From Lachnospiraceae bacterium (GTDB lineage: Bacteria; Bacillota; Clostridia; Lachnospirales; Lachnospiraceae), in the NCBI GenBank assembly GCA_900766925.1, contig CAAFXG010000389.1, forward strand, positions 62,001 to 126,000: a DNA stretch of 64,000 bases, written 5' to 3'. The notes beneath the pieces are model-generated. The model was not told the origin of the DNA. It saw only the letters and a list, made by a program, of their open reading frames with translations, and ran no database searches. Shown piece by piece: positions 8,436 through 15,998 of the stretch (positions are counted from its first letter, which is position 1; every line of letters starts with the position of its first letter). The position numbers and the translations under genes were made by a program.

Positions 8436-10100
8436 TTGAAAGAAAAGAATAATGCGCCGGTGAAAATCATTCCTTTGGGCGGACTGGAACAGATTGGAAT
8501 GAATATCACCGCTATAGAGTATGAGGACAGTATCATAGTAATTGACTGTGGTCTTGCCTTTCCTGAGGATGAGATGCTGGGAATAGATCTTGTTATTCCT
8601 GATGTGACTTACCTTAAGGAGAACGCCGATAAGGTTAAGGGTCTTGTTGTTACACATGGACATGAGGATCATATCGGTGCGATTGCGTATGTAGAAAATG
8701 AGGTAAATATGCCTATTTATACAACGCAGCTGACAATGGCGTTAATTGAGCACAAATTAAGAGAGCACAATAACATCAACAATGTCAAAAGAAAAGTAGT
8801 AAAACATGGACAGATTATTAATCTTGGATGCTTCAGAATAGAATTTATAAGGACAAACCATTCGATTGTAGATGCGGCAGCACTTGCCATTTACACACCC
8901 GCAGGAATAATAGTTCATACAGGAGATTTCAAGGTTGATTATACACCGGTGTTTGGTGAAATGATTGATTTACCTAGATTTGGTGAGCTTGGCAAAAAGG
9001 GTGTCCTTGCCCTCATGGCAGATTCTACTAATGTTGAAAGACCGGGCTACACTCCTTCGGAGAAGACAGTAGGTAAAACCTTTGATAATCTTTTTGCAGA
9101 TAACAAGGACCATCGTATTATAATTGCAACCTTTGCTTCAAATGTTGACAGGGTACAGCAGATTATTAATTCGGCATACAAGTACGGTCGTAAGGTTGTA
9201 ATCGAGGGAAGAAGTATGGTGAATATAATTCAGACAGCTTCTGAGCTCGGATATATTAATATTCCGGAGAACACACTTATTGAAATTGACAGAATCAAGA
9301 ATTATCCTGATGAACAAATCGTGCTTATCACTACAGGAAGTCAGGGAGAGAATATGGCAGCACTCTCAAGAATTGCTGCATCTATTCATAACAAGGTTAC
9401 AATCAAGCCGGGAGATGTTGTTATTTTTTCGTCTAATCCTATACCGGGTAATGAGAAGGCAGTATTTAAGGTAATAAATGAGTTAGAGCTCAAAGGGGCA
9501 CATGTTATTTTCCAGGATACTCATGTATCCGGACATGCATGTCAGGAAGAGCTTAAGCTTATGTATGCACTTACCAAACCCAAATACGCAATTCCCGTAC
9601 ACGGAGAATACCGTCACCTCAAGAGACATGCTGAGCTTGCTGTTGAAATGGGAGTTCCTAAGGAGAATGTCAAGATATTATCTACGGGAGATGTTCTTTC
9701 TGTTTCGGAGGATGTATTTGAAGTAACCGGCAATGTACCTGCACAGGGAATTCTTGTAGATGGACTTGGCGTGGGTGATGTAGGCAATATAGTGCTTAGA
9801 GACAGACAGCATTTATCCCAGAATGGACTTTTGATAATTGTTGTAACCCTTGAAAAAGAAAGTAACATGCTTGTGGCGGGTCCTGATATTGTATCAAGAG
9901 GCTTTGTGTACGTCAGAGAATCAGAAAACCTTATGGATGAATGTAAAGAAGTAATTTTGGAGGCTCTTGATGGATGCCTTAATAAGCGGATTTCCGATTG
10001 GGGCAAAATAAAAACAAGCATAAAGGATTCGTTGAGCGAGTTCCTGTGGAAGAAAACTAAGAGAAGTCCGATGATTTTACCGATAATTACAGAGGTATAG
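8436..10100 (+). CDS. rnj: Ribonuclease J
   Basis: A 554-residue metallo-beta-lactamase/beta-CASP ribonuclease with 5'-3' exonuclease and endonuclease activity, central to mRNA turnover and rRNA maturation. The zinc motif HGHEDH is at residues 74-79, and further ligands lie in NHSIVDA, HTGDFK and the beta-CASP segments. HVSGHA and PVHGEYRH toward the C-terminus are also diagnostic. The start is TTG at 8436, two bases after the previous stop, with GGAGG upstream. The length is typical for J1/J2. Only one copy is seen here, so J1 versus J2 cannot be decided. Confidence 0.96.
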   Translation: MKEKNNAPVKIIPLGGLEQIGMNITAIEYEDSIIVIDCGLAFPEDEMLGIDLVIPDVTYLKENADKVKGLVVTHGHEDHIGAIAYVENEVNMPIYTTQLTMALIEHKLREHNNINNVKRKVVKHGQIINLGCFRIEFIRTNHSIVDAAALAIYTPAGIIVHTGDFKVDYTPVFGEMIDLPRFGELGKKGVLALMADSTNVERPGYTPSEKTVGKTFDNLFADNKDHRIIIATFASNVDRVQQIINSAYKYGRKVVIEGRSMVNIIQTASELGYINIPENTLIEIDRIKNYPDEQIVLITTGSQGENMAALSRIAASIHNKVTIKPGDVVIFSSNPIPGNEKAVFKVINELELKGAHVIFQDTHVSGHACQEELKLMYALTKPKYAIPVHGEYRHLKRHAELAVEMGVPKENVKILSTGDVLSVSEDVFEVTGNVPAQGILVDGLGVGDVGNIVLRDRQHLSQNGLLIIVVTLEKESNMLVAGPDIVSRGFVYVRESENLMDECKEVILEALDGCLNKRISDWGKIKTSIKDSLSEFLWKKTKRSPMILPIITEV

Positions 10101-10102
10101 AG

Positions 10103-10438
10103 ATGAATGAAGTAATAAGTGATAGTATAAGGCTGAACGAGAAAATAAAGAATACGGATGAATACAAAAAATATATAGACACAAAGCGTGCTTTGTATGA
10201 TAATATTGAGTTGTACAGCAAGGTAAAGGAATTCAGACGCAGAAATTATGAGCTTCAGAACAGGCAGGGTGTCAATTGCTTCGACGAGGTGAATAACCTT
10301 ACAAATGAGTTTGACGAGTTGTTGCACAATTCTTATGTTAACGGATTTCTTATTGCTGAGCAGGCGTTATGTAATCTTATGCAACAGGTATATAATTCGA
10401 TATCGGATGGATTGGAGTTTGATTTTTTTGATGAGTAA
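10103..10438 (+). CDS. YlbF family regulator
   Basis: An all-helical cytoplasmic protein of 111 residues from the YlbF/YmcA (DUF964) family. In B. subtilis these proteins form a complex with YaaT that works with RNase Y in mRNA processing and affects Spo0A activation. The sequence has the typical pattern DSIRLNEKIKNTDEYKKY followed by helices rich in Glu/Lys and a Glu/Asp-rich tail. It starts two bases after the RNase J gene, which fits a joint role in RNA decay. Its stop codon is embedded in the beginning of the next gene (8-base overlap). Confidence 0.8.
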   Translation: MNEVISDSIRLNEKIKNTDEYKKYIDTKRALYDNIELYSKVKEFRRRNYELQNRQGVNCFDEVNNLTNEFDELLHNSYVNGFLIAEQALCNLMQQVYNSISDGLEFDFFDE

Positions 10439-10856
10439 GAGCAAGAAGAAAAAAAGAAAAGGTACAGATGAATTAGTGAGAAAGGCTTTCAAAAGGTCTT
10501 CCGGCTTTATGTTAAGCCTTCTGATTAATATTGTCATAGTGTTTATGGTTGTTAAGGTATTCTCCTTTGCCTTTAACTTTACTTACACTGTATTCAGTGA
10601 TGTGGCGCTTGAGCCGGGCTCAAGGGAATATAAGGTTATTCAGGTGAAAGCAGACTCGTCTGCACTTGAGATTGGTGAAGCCTTGGAGGATGGAGGAATA
10701 ATAGGTGACAAGTACGTGTTCTTTGCCAAGGTTAAGATAAAAGGCTACGGAACAAAGATTGTTGCCGGCAACTATGGTCTGTGTCCGGCTATGACCTATG
10801 AAGAGATACTAAATACAATTTGTCATATTGAAGAGGACGAAGAGGAGGACAGCTAA
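10431..10856 (+). CDS. Short MltG/YceG-like membrane protein without catalytic domain
   Basis: A 141-residue protein with a basic N-terminus (SKSKKKKRK), one transmembrane helix (about residues 26-48) and an extracellular segment that resembles the LysM-like N-terminal subdomain of the lytic transglycosylase MltG: IQVKADSSALEIGEALEDGGII, then KIVAGNYGL and MTYEEILNTI. It ends at an acidic tail and has none of the catalytic domain found in true MltG (about 330 or more residues). The ATG at 10431 overlaps the ylbF-type gene by 8 bases; the frame is open further upstream, but that part is antiparallel to no homology. B. subtilis has full-length mltG (yrrL) at the matching position next to trmR. 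Role unknown, perhaps regulation of glycan processing. Confidence 0.75.
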   Translation: MSKSKKKKRKGTDELVRKAFKRSSGFMLSLLINIVIVFMVVKVFSFAFNFTYTVFSDVALEPGSREYKVIQVKADSSALEIGEALEDGGIIGDKYVFFAKVKIKGYGTKIVAGNYGLCPAMTYEEILNTICHIEEDEEEDS

Positions 10857-11500
10857 TGATAACTCTGGATAGAGTTTCTTCGTTTGTCAAATCCTTTATT
10901 AAGGATGATGAAGGTATACTTGGTGATATTTATGCCAATGCACGTATTGATGGTGTACCGGTAATAAGACCGGAGACCAGGGAACTGCTTAAGACACAAT
11001 TAATTCTCACCAGACCTAAGAGGGTGCTTGAAATAGGCACAGCGGTAGGATACTCATCGCTGTATATGTGTAAGTATCTTGATGAGGATGCCCATATTAC
11101 TACGATAGAGCTTGATGAGAATCGTGTTAAACAGGCACGAAGCAATATTGAAAGACTGTGTGAACAGGACAAAATAACTGTTTTACAGGGAGATGCTGCT
11201 GACGTGTTAAAGGAGCTGCCTTCTGACGGATTTGATTTTGCTTTTGTCGATGCGGCAAAGGCACAGTATATTTACTATCTGCCGGATGTTATGCGTGTTG
11301 TAAGAAGTGGCGGACTGATAGTATCAGATAATATTTTACAGGATGGACAGGTTTTAGAGTCTCATTTTGCAGTGGAGAAGAGAGACAGAACCATTCATGA
11401 CAGAATGAGAGAGTATTTATATGCTCTTTGTAATGATGAAAGACTTGATACCGCAATACTGTCGGTTGCTGACGGTGTTGCACTTTCTGTAAGGAGATAA
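10856..11500 (+). CDS. trmR: tRNA 5-hydroxyuridine O-methyltransferase family protein
   Basis: A 214-residue class I SAM-dependent O-methyltransferase. The SAM-binding loop EIGTAVGYSS lies near residue 60, and metal/active-site motifs FVDAAKAQYIYYL and SDNILQDG follow. Its position directly ahead of a U32 peptidase-family protein matches B. subtilis yrrM (trmR), which methylates 5-hydroxyuridine in the tRNA wobble position to 5-methoxyuridine. The ATG overlaps the stop of the previous gene by one base (TAATG), indicating translational coupling. The fold is certain; the tRNA substrate is inferred from the neighbourhood. Confidence 0.87.
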   Translation: MITLDRVSSFVKSFIKDDEGILGDIYANARIDGVPVIRPETRELLKTQLILTRPKRVLEIGTAVGYSSLYMCKYLDEDAHITTIELDENRVKQARSNIERLCEQDKITVLQGDAADVLKELPSDGFDFAFVDAAKAQYIYYLPDVMRVVRSGGLIVSDNILQDGQVLESHFAVEKRDRTIHDRMREYLYALCNDERLDTAILSVADGVALSVRR

Positions 11501-11501
11501 T

Positions 11502-12770
11502 ATGTCTAAAGAAGCTATTAATAAAAAACCTGAATTACTTATTCCGGCAGGCAGTCTTCCGGTGCTAAAGGTTGCGGTTGACTATGGTGCTGATGCCGTA
11601 TATATAGGCGGACAGAGGTTCGGACTTCGTGCCAAGGCAGGAAATTTTACCATTGAAGAAATGCTTGAGGCGGCTGATTACGTTCACGCTGCAGGAGCAA
11701 AGCTTTATGTTACCGTCAATATTTTTGCACATAATGATGATATAGAGGGTGTAAAGGAATATTTCAGGGATATTAAGGCAGCAGGTCTTGAGGAGAAGAT
11801 AGATGCGTTTATTATCTCTGACCCGGGAATTATTATGTTAGCCAAGGAGATGCTTCCGGGAATAGAGCTGCATATCAGCACGCAGATGAATAATACCAAC
11901 TATATGACATACAATTTCTGGTATGGGCTGGGAGCTAAAAGGGTTGTCTGTGCAAGGGAGTTATCACTCAAAGAAATAAAAACCATACGTGATAATATAC
12001 CACCAGACATGGAAATTGAAGCATTTATGCATGGCGCAATGTGCATTTCGTACTCCGGCAGATGCCTTCTTTCAAGCTATTTTACGGGGAGAGATGCCAA
12101 TAAGGGAGCGTGTACGCATCCCTGCAGGTGGAAGTACGCTGTGGTTGAGGAAAAACGCCCTGGAGAGTATCTTCCTATTGAGGAGGACGACAGAGGAACA
12201 TATATTTTCAATTCAAAGGATTTATGCATGATTGATTATATACCTGAGATGATAGATGCAGGCATTAATTCCTTTAAGATTGAGGGAAGAATGAAAACTG
12301 CGCTTTATGTGGCTGTCGTTACAAGAACATATAGACAGGCTATAGATGATTATTTTAAGTCCGAGGAATATTACAGAAGCAGAAAAACATACTATGACGA
12401 GGAAATATCCGCATGCACCTTCAGGCAGTTTACAACCGGATTTTATTTCGGCAAGACTGACGAAACCTCTCAGATATATGATTGCAACACCTATGTAAAA
12501 AATTACACATATTTAGGTACAATCGAATATATTACAAAGGATGGTCTGCTTAAGCTTCATCAGAAGAATAAGTTTTCTGTGGGAGATGAAGTGAGTGTGA
12601 TGCTTTTTGATGGCAACAATAAATATGTTACCGTTGAAGGTATATTTGATGAGAAGATGATGCCTATGGAATCAGCTCCTCATCCAAAACAATTGCTTTA
12701 CGTTAAGATGAGTGATAATAATGATATAAAAACAGGTATGGTTATGAGATCAAGGCACTGCGAAGCTTAA
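11502..12770 (+). CDS. trhP: Peptidase U32 family protein, tRNA hydroxylation (TrhP-type)
   Basis: A 422-residue protein of the U32 family; in bacteria TrhP/YrrO proteins are needed for prephenate-dependent hydroxylation of U34 in tRNA, giving ho5U, which TrmR then methylates. The U32 signature AFMHGAMCISYSGRC is at about residues 175-190, followed by THPCRWKY, supplying conserved cysteines. GADAVYIGG near the start is also typical. The length equals that of the larger B. subtilis paralogue. It begins one base after trmR, so two consecutive modification steps are encoded together. Its last 29 bases overlap the convergent sigK gene. Confidence 0.9.
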   Translation: MSKEAINKKPELLIPAGSLPVLKVAVDYGADAVYIGGQRFGLRAKAGNFTIEEMLEAADYVHAAGAKLYVTVNIFAHNDDIEGVKEYFRDIKAAGLEEKIDAFIISDPGIIMLAKEMLPGIELHISTQMNNTNYMTYNFWYGLGAKRVVCARELSLKEIKTIRDNIPPDMEIEAFMHGAMCISYSGRCLLSSYFTGRDANKGACTHPCRWKYAVVEEKRPGEYLPIEEDDRGTYIFNSKDLCMIDYIPEMIDAGINSFKIEGRMKTALYVAVVTRTYRQAIDDYFKSEEYYRSRKTYYDEEISACTFRQFTTGFYFGKTDETSQIYDCNTYVKNYTYLGTIEYITKDGLLKLHQKNKFSVGDEVSVMLFDGNNKYVTVEGIFDEKMMPMESAPHPKQLLYVKMSDNNDIKTGMVMRSRHCEA

Positions 12771-13365
12771 GCAGGGCCTTTTTTTCTATTCTTGAAACAT
12801 AAGAGCGTGAAATATTCAGCTGCCTTGCGATATCACGCTGTGTCATTTCGTCATGTCCTGTAAGACCGTATCTTAGGGAGATTACAGTCTGTTCACGCTT
12901 ATCGAGAACCTCGAAAAACACGTCGGATAACTGCCTTATGTGATCGGAAATAATTATGCTGTTTAATGTGTTTTCATCATCAGTGCTTATAATATCCATT
13001 AAGTTAATTTCATTTCCTTCCTTATCGGTACCTATGGGCTCATACAACGAAATTTCCCTTGCTTCCTTTCTTTCCTGACGCAGTCTCATTAAGAGTTCAT
13101 TTTCAATACATCGTGATGCGTATGTTACCAGACGGCTTCCCTTTTCTTCGTCGTAGGTATTTATGGCCTTTATCAAACCTATCGTACCGATAGAAATTAA
13201 ATCTTCGGTGTTACGAGAAGGACTCTGGTATTTTTTGACAATGTGTGCGACAAGACGGAGGTTATATTCTACCAGTATATTTCTTGCTTCGAGATCACCC
13301 TTGTGTGCGCGGATAAGATAAAGCTGTTCATCCTCCGGTGATAGTGGACGTTTAAAGGTTTGCAA
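12742..13365 (-). CDS. sigK: Sporulation sigma factor SigK, without pro-sequence
   Basis: A 207-residue sigma-70 family factor. Region 2 has NLRLVAHIVKKY and DLISIGTIGLIKAI; the linker holds DKEGNEINLMD, typical of SigK; region 4 ends with a helix-turn-helix (TQRDIARQLNISRSYVSRIE). It should direct late mother-cell transcription (coat and cortex genes). The start is TTG at 13365 with TGAGGTA 5 bases ahead. An in-frame TGA lies three codons before it, so the hydrophobic membrane-anchoring pro-peptide of Bacillus pro-SigK cannot be encoded. The gene is also uninterrupted by a skin element. SigE is the nearest alternative, but the linker favours SigK. Confidence 0.85.
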   Translation of the reverse strand: MQTFKRPLSPEDEQLYLIRAHKGDLEARNILVEYNLRLVAHIVKKYQSPSRNTEDLISIGTIGLIKAINTYDEEKGSRLVTYASRCIENELLMRLRQERKEAREISLYEPIGTDKEGNEINLMDIISTDDENTLNSIIISDHIRQLSDVFFEVLDKREQTVISLRYGLTGHDEMTQRDIARQLNISRSYVSRIEKKALLKLRSALIS

Positions 13366-13417
13366 AGAATTACCTCACATCAGGTCCCTCTTGATACATA
13401 TTATGAAGAATAATGAA

Positions 13418-13464
13418 AAAAGTGCTTATCCACAGCAATAAATATACGGTGGATAAGCACTTTT
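13418..13464. terminator. Bidirectional hairpin terminator between the glycosyltransferase and sigK
   Basis: A 16-base arm at 13418-13433 pairs perfectly with 13449-13464 across a 15-base loop. The stem ends in A4/T4 and further Ts follow on the + strand. Read leftward it overlaps the stop codon of the - strand glycosyltransferase and should end that transcript before sigK. The left arm contains a perfect DnaA-box sequence, TTATCCACA (13426-13434). Confidence 0.75.
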
Positions 13465-14446
13465 ATTTTGATAATAACTCTAATACAACAATATCTATAT
13501 GGAGCTTGTGCATAAGCATAAAAAGCCAGACACAAAATCTGTTTTTAAATATATCCCCCTTAGGTCTGAATAGTGAAATATAAACGTTATTCTTATAATT
13601 TGGATATCTCTTTTTTAACCATGAAAAAAGTCGTTTGTAGGCGTATATAACATCATTCCTGTTACTGTTGCGTACTGATGAAAGCAAAAACCAAATAATG
13701 AATTTGAGGTAATAATATTCCAGAAATTCTTTTGATATGTAACAGCTTGATGACAGGTCACGTTCTATACAGTTAAATGTATAGATTGGATCAGTGTGTT
13801 TGTTAATATATGTATACTCTTGGTTTGATACTGACCGTGGGTTGTCAAACCATGTATACATTGCGTTGTCCAGCATTTTTATTTTATCTGTATACGAATA
13901 GCAGATAAGGTCAAAGTAAACATCCTCACCAATTCCTGTTTTAAGAAATGTAATTGAATTATCGATTAAGAAGCTACGCCTGATTATTCTTCCCCAGGGA
14001 TATGTCAGGCAAAACTTAGACCATTTGTCATTTGTAGGAATCCATTCCCTTGTTTTTTTGCCATTTTTGTTGTAACGGTTGAAACCTCCGATAACCATAT
14101 CATAATCAGCATCCTTTACCGTTGACATATATGTTCCGGCAAATTTGGAATCTATGTAGTCGTCCTGGTCAATAAAGGCAATATATTCGGATGTTGCGTG
14201 TAGAATTCCTGTATTTCTGGCGGCAGCCACACCTGAATTCTTCTGGGATAATATGATTGTTTTAAAGTTGTTTATGTTTAAGGTCGAAATAGTATTATTA
14301 ATTATTTCAATTGAAGTGTCAGTTGAACCGTCGTCGATGATTATTATTTCAATATTTGTATAATCCTGCATGAATATACTTTTTAAGCATCTGGCTATAT
14401 ATTCAGCCCCATTATATACAGGTAAAATAAAAGATAATGATTTCAT
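13463..14446 (-). CDS. Family 2 glycosyltransferase
   Basis: A 327-residue cytoplasmic glycosyltransferase with a GT-A fold that moves a sugar from a nucleotide donor to a lipid-linked or glycan acceptor. The N-terminus has SFILPVYNGAEYI and the nucleotide-binding IIDDGSTD; the metal-binding block IDQDDYID follows near residue 95. The C-terminal 100 residues are less conserved and probably fix acceptor choice. It is the only - strand gene of the glycan island and is transcribed away from the radical SAM gene. An AAAGGAG ribosome site precedes the ATG. The donor and acceptor sugars cannot be predicted. Confidence 0.9.
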   Translation of the reverse strand: MKSLSFILPVYNGAEYIARCLKSIFMQDYTNIEIIIIDDGSTDTSIEIINNTISTLNINNFKTIILSQKNSGVAAARNTGILHATSEYIAFIDQDDYIDSKFAGTYMSTVKDADYDMVIGGFNRYNKNGKKTREWIPTNDKWSKFCLTYPWGRIIRRSFLIDNSITFLKTGIGEDVYFDLICYSYTDKIKMLDNAMYTWFDNPRSVSNQEYTYINKHTDPIYTFNCIERDLSSSCYISKEFLEYYYLKFIIWFLLSSVRNSNRNDVIYAYKRLFSWLKKRYPNYKNNVYISLFRPKGDIFKNRFCVWLFMLMHKLHIDIVVLELLSK

Positions 14447-14463
14447 GAAAACTCCTTTAAGGT

Positions 14464-14491
14464 ATTATAAATGTAATTTAGTATATGTCAT
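14464..14491 (-). promoter_or_regulatory. Putative promoter for the - strand glycosyltransferase
   Basis: On the - strand ATGACA (14486-14491) is followed after 16 bases by a perfect TATAAT (14464-14469), which ends 17 bases before the start codon. Confidence 0.45.
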
Positions 14492-14600
14492 AATAAAAAT
14501 CAAGATTAAAATGCTGACAGTTGTTGTTACAATGTTTGAAATTTTGAGGGAGTTATGTTAATATTAGCTTTATATATCTTTGTGTTAATTTGTAGTTTTA

Positions 14601-14618
14601 TTGTATTGAACAATACAA
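14601..14618. promoter_or_regulatory. Operator-like palindrome ahead of the glycan operon
   Basis: TTGTATTG-AA-CAATACAA is a perfect 8+8 dyad. It overlaps a possible -35 (TTGTAT, 14601-14606) with TAAGAT 16 bases downstream (14623-14628). It lies 36 bases ahead of the radical SAM start and could bind a dimeric regulator. No candidate regulator gene is in the island. Confidence 0.4.
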
Positions 14619-14654
14619 GTATTAAGATATGATTATATATACGTGAGGTTAAAG

Positions 14655-15980
14655 ATGGGAGACAAAAAATCCTTAGTTACGAAGGCAAAAAATATAGCAA
14701 AAAAAGTGTGGTATGCTAAAAATGATGTGGTATACAAGATGAGATATCATGAGGTTAAGAAAGATAAACCGGAATATCTGAGTAATATGGAGGATGGTTT
14801 TTTAAGGGTAAGAATAACTAATCAATGTAATGGAAAGTGCAGATATTGTGGTTTGTTAAGCTGGCCTGAGGAGGAACGCAGACAGTCAATGGATCCGAAA
14901 TGGTTGTATGAATACATGGTTCCATTATACGAAAAGGTCAAAATGGTACTTATTACCGGCGGTGACGCTCTTGTCGCCAAAGAAAGCTACAATTATTTTA
15001 AATTTCTTTCGGAGAACTACCCACAAATTACTATAGAAATGGAGTCAAACGGAATAGCCTTTGATGACAAATATCAGAGACTATTTGCTGACAATCTTGT
15101 TAATTCACACTTCTCAATTAATGCATCGAATGAAGAATTTTTTGTGAAGAGCTGTTGGGATGGACAAGGCGGAGAATATGCATATAATAAGCTTACAGGT
15201 AACATAGAGAATTATCTGCAACTCTTGGAAAAAGAAAACAAAATTTGTTTTGCACCGCATGTTTCAATGGTAATCAATAAAGATAATCATGAGGATGTAG
15301 TTCCCTTTTTAGAGTATTGCCTGGATAAAAGATTCAGAGGAATTAATTATTATTTTGATTATACAGAAAGTAATATGACTGCTGATTATTTCAGCGATGA
15401 CGGAAAGAACAGGGAAACACTCAGAACTCTATTGGAAATCGAAAGATTGCTCAAAAATAAGGTGTTTATCAATTTCAGATTATGGATTCCGCTTAAGGAA
15501 ATTGAAACTGTCGAAAAAGAAGGATATGAAAAAAATATAGATAAACTGGTAGAAAAGTATCCAAGAATTTATGAGCTTTCGAAGGACAGGTCTATTCATG
15601 ATGAATGTAAGTCAAGAAATGAACTTAGAAGAAAGCAGGGTAAAAAAACATATTCAATTGAAGAAGAATTCAGTATTTCCATGAGGTTAGAAGAGGTTAA
15701 TGGTAAGAATGTCTGTTTTGCACCATGGAAAGAGATAGATATTTATCCTAATGGTCGACTTGATTTTTGTGGATGGTTTCATAAAACCCTGAATCTTAAT
15801 GATTTTATCAGGAATGAAAAGGTTGACTGGAATGAGATTCTTAATCACCCTAAATTTAAGCTGGGCAGAAAGGATGTATTAGAAGGTAAATTTTGGGGAT
15901 GTATGGAATGCTGTCCTATGAATGCCAAACATAAGGCTGTTGAGCAAATATGTGAACATGCATTAGATGAATATCAATAG
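14655..15980 (+). CDS. Radical SAM protein with SPASM-like C-terminus
   Basis: A 441-residue radical SAM enzyme. The cluster motif CNGKCRYC gives C58, C62 and C65 for the [4Fe-4S]-SAM site, followed by ITGGDAL (the GGE-like motif) and MESNG. The C-terminal third has CFAPWKEIDIYPNG and CGWF, then CMECCPM and a last Cys near the end, a pattern like the SPASM auxiliary-cluster domain. A GTG at 14643 is in frame, but the ATG at 14655 has GAGG 6 bases upstream and is preferred. It is the first gene of the + strand glycan operon. Related enzymes in surface-polysaccharide loci are mostly uncharacterised; the substrate could be a sugar or a peptide. Confidence 0.87.
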   Translation: MGDKKSLVTKAKNIAKKVWYAKNDVVYKMRYHEVKKDKPEYLSNMEDGFLRVRITNQCNGKCRYCGLLSWPEEERRQSMDPKWLYEYMVPLYEKVKMVLITGGDALVAKESYNYFKFLSENYPQITIEMESNGIAFDDKYQRLFADNLVNSHFSINASNEEFFVKSCWDGQGGEYAYNKLTGNIENYLQLLEKENKICFAPHVSMVINKDNHEDVVPFLEYCLDKRFRGINYYFDYTESNMTADYFSDDGKNRETLRTLLEIERLLKNKVFINFRLWIPLKEIETVEKEGYEKNIDKLVEKYPRIYELSKDRSIHDECKSRNELRRKQGKKTYSIEEEFSISMRLEEVNGKNVCFAPWKEIDIYPNGRLDFCGWFHKTLNLNDFIRNEKVDWNEILNHPKFKLGRKDVLEGKFWGCMECCPMNAKHKAVEQICEHALDEYQ

Positions 15981-15998
15981 AAAGAGAGATTTCTTAAA

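Noticed and set aside
9614..10327. 237-residue open frame on the - strand
   Set aside because: It lies fully antisense to the RNase J gene and the YlbF-family gene, has biased low-complexity composition and no ribosome site.
13418..13464. Replication origin suggested by the DnaA boxes
   Set aside because: Only two box-like sites exist, both inside a terminator stem, with no dnaA, dnaN or AT-rich unwinding region nearby.
14447..14654. Small protein gene between the divergent glycan genes (open frame 14370-14561)
   Set aside because: The frame overlaps the - strand glycosyltransferase start, has no ribosome site, and its composition is ordinary AT-rich spacer.
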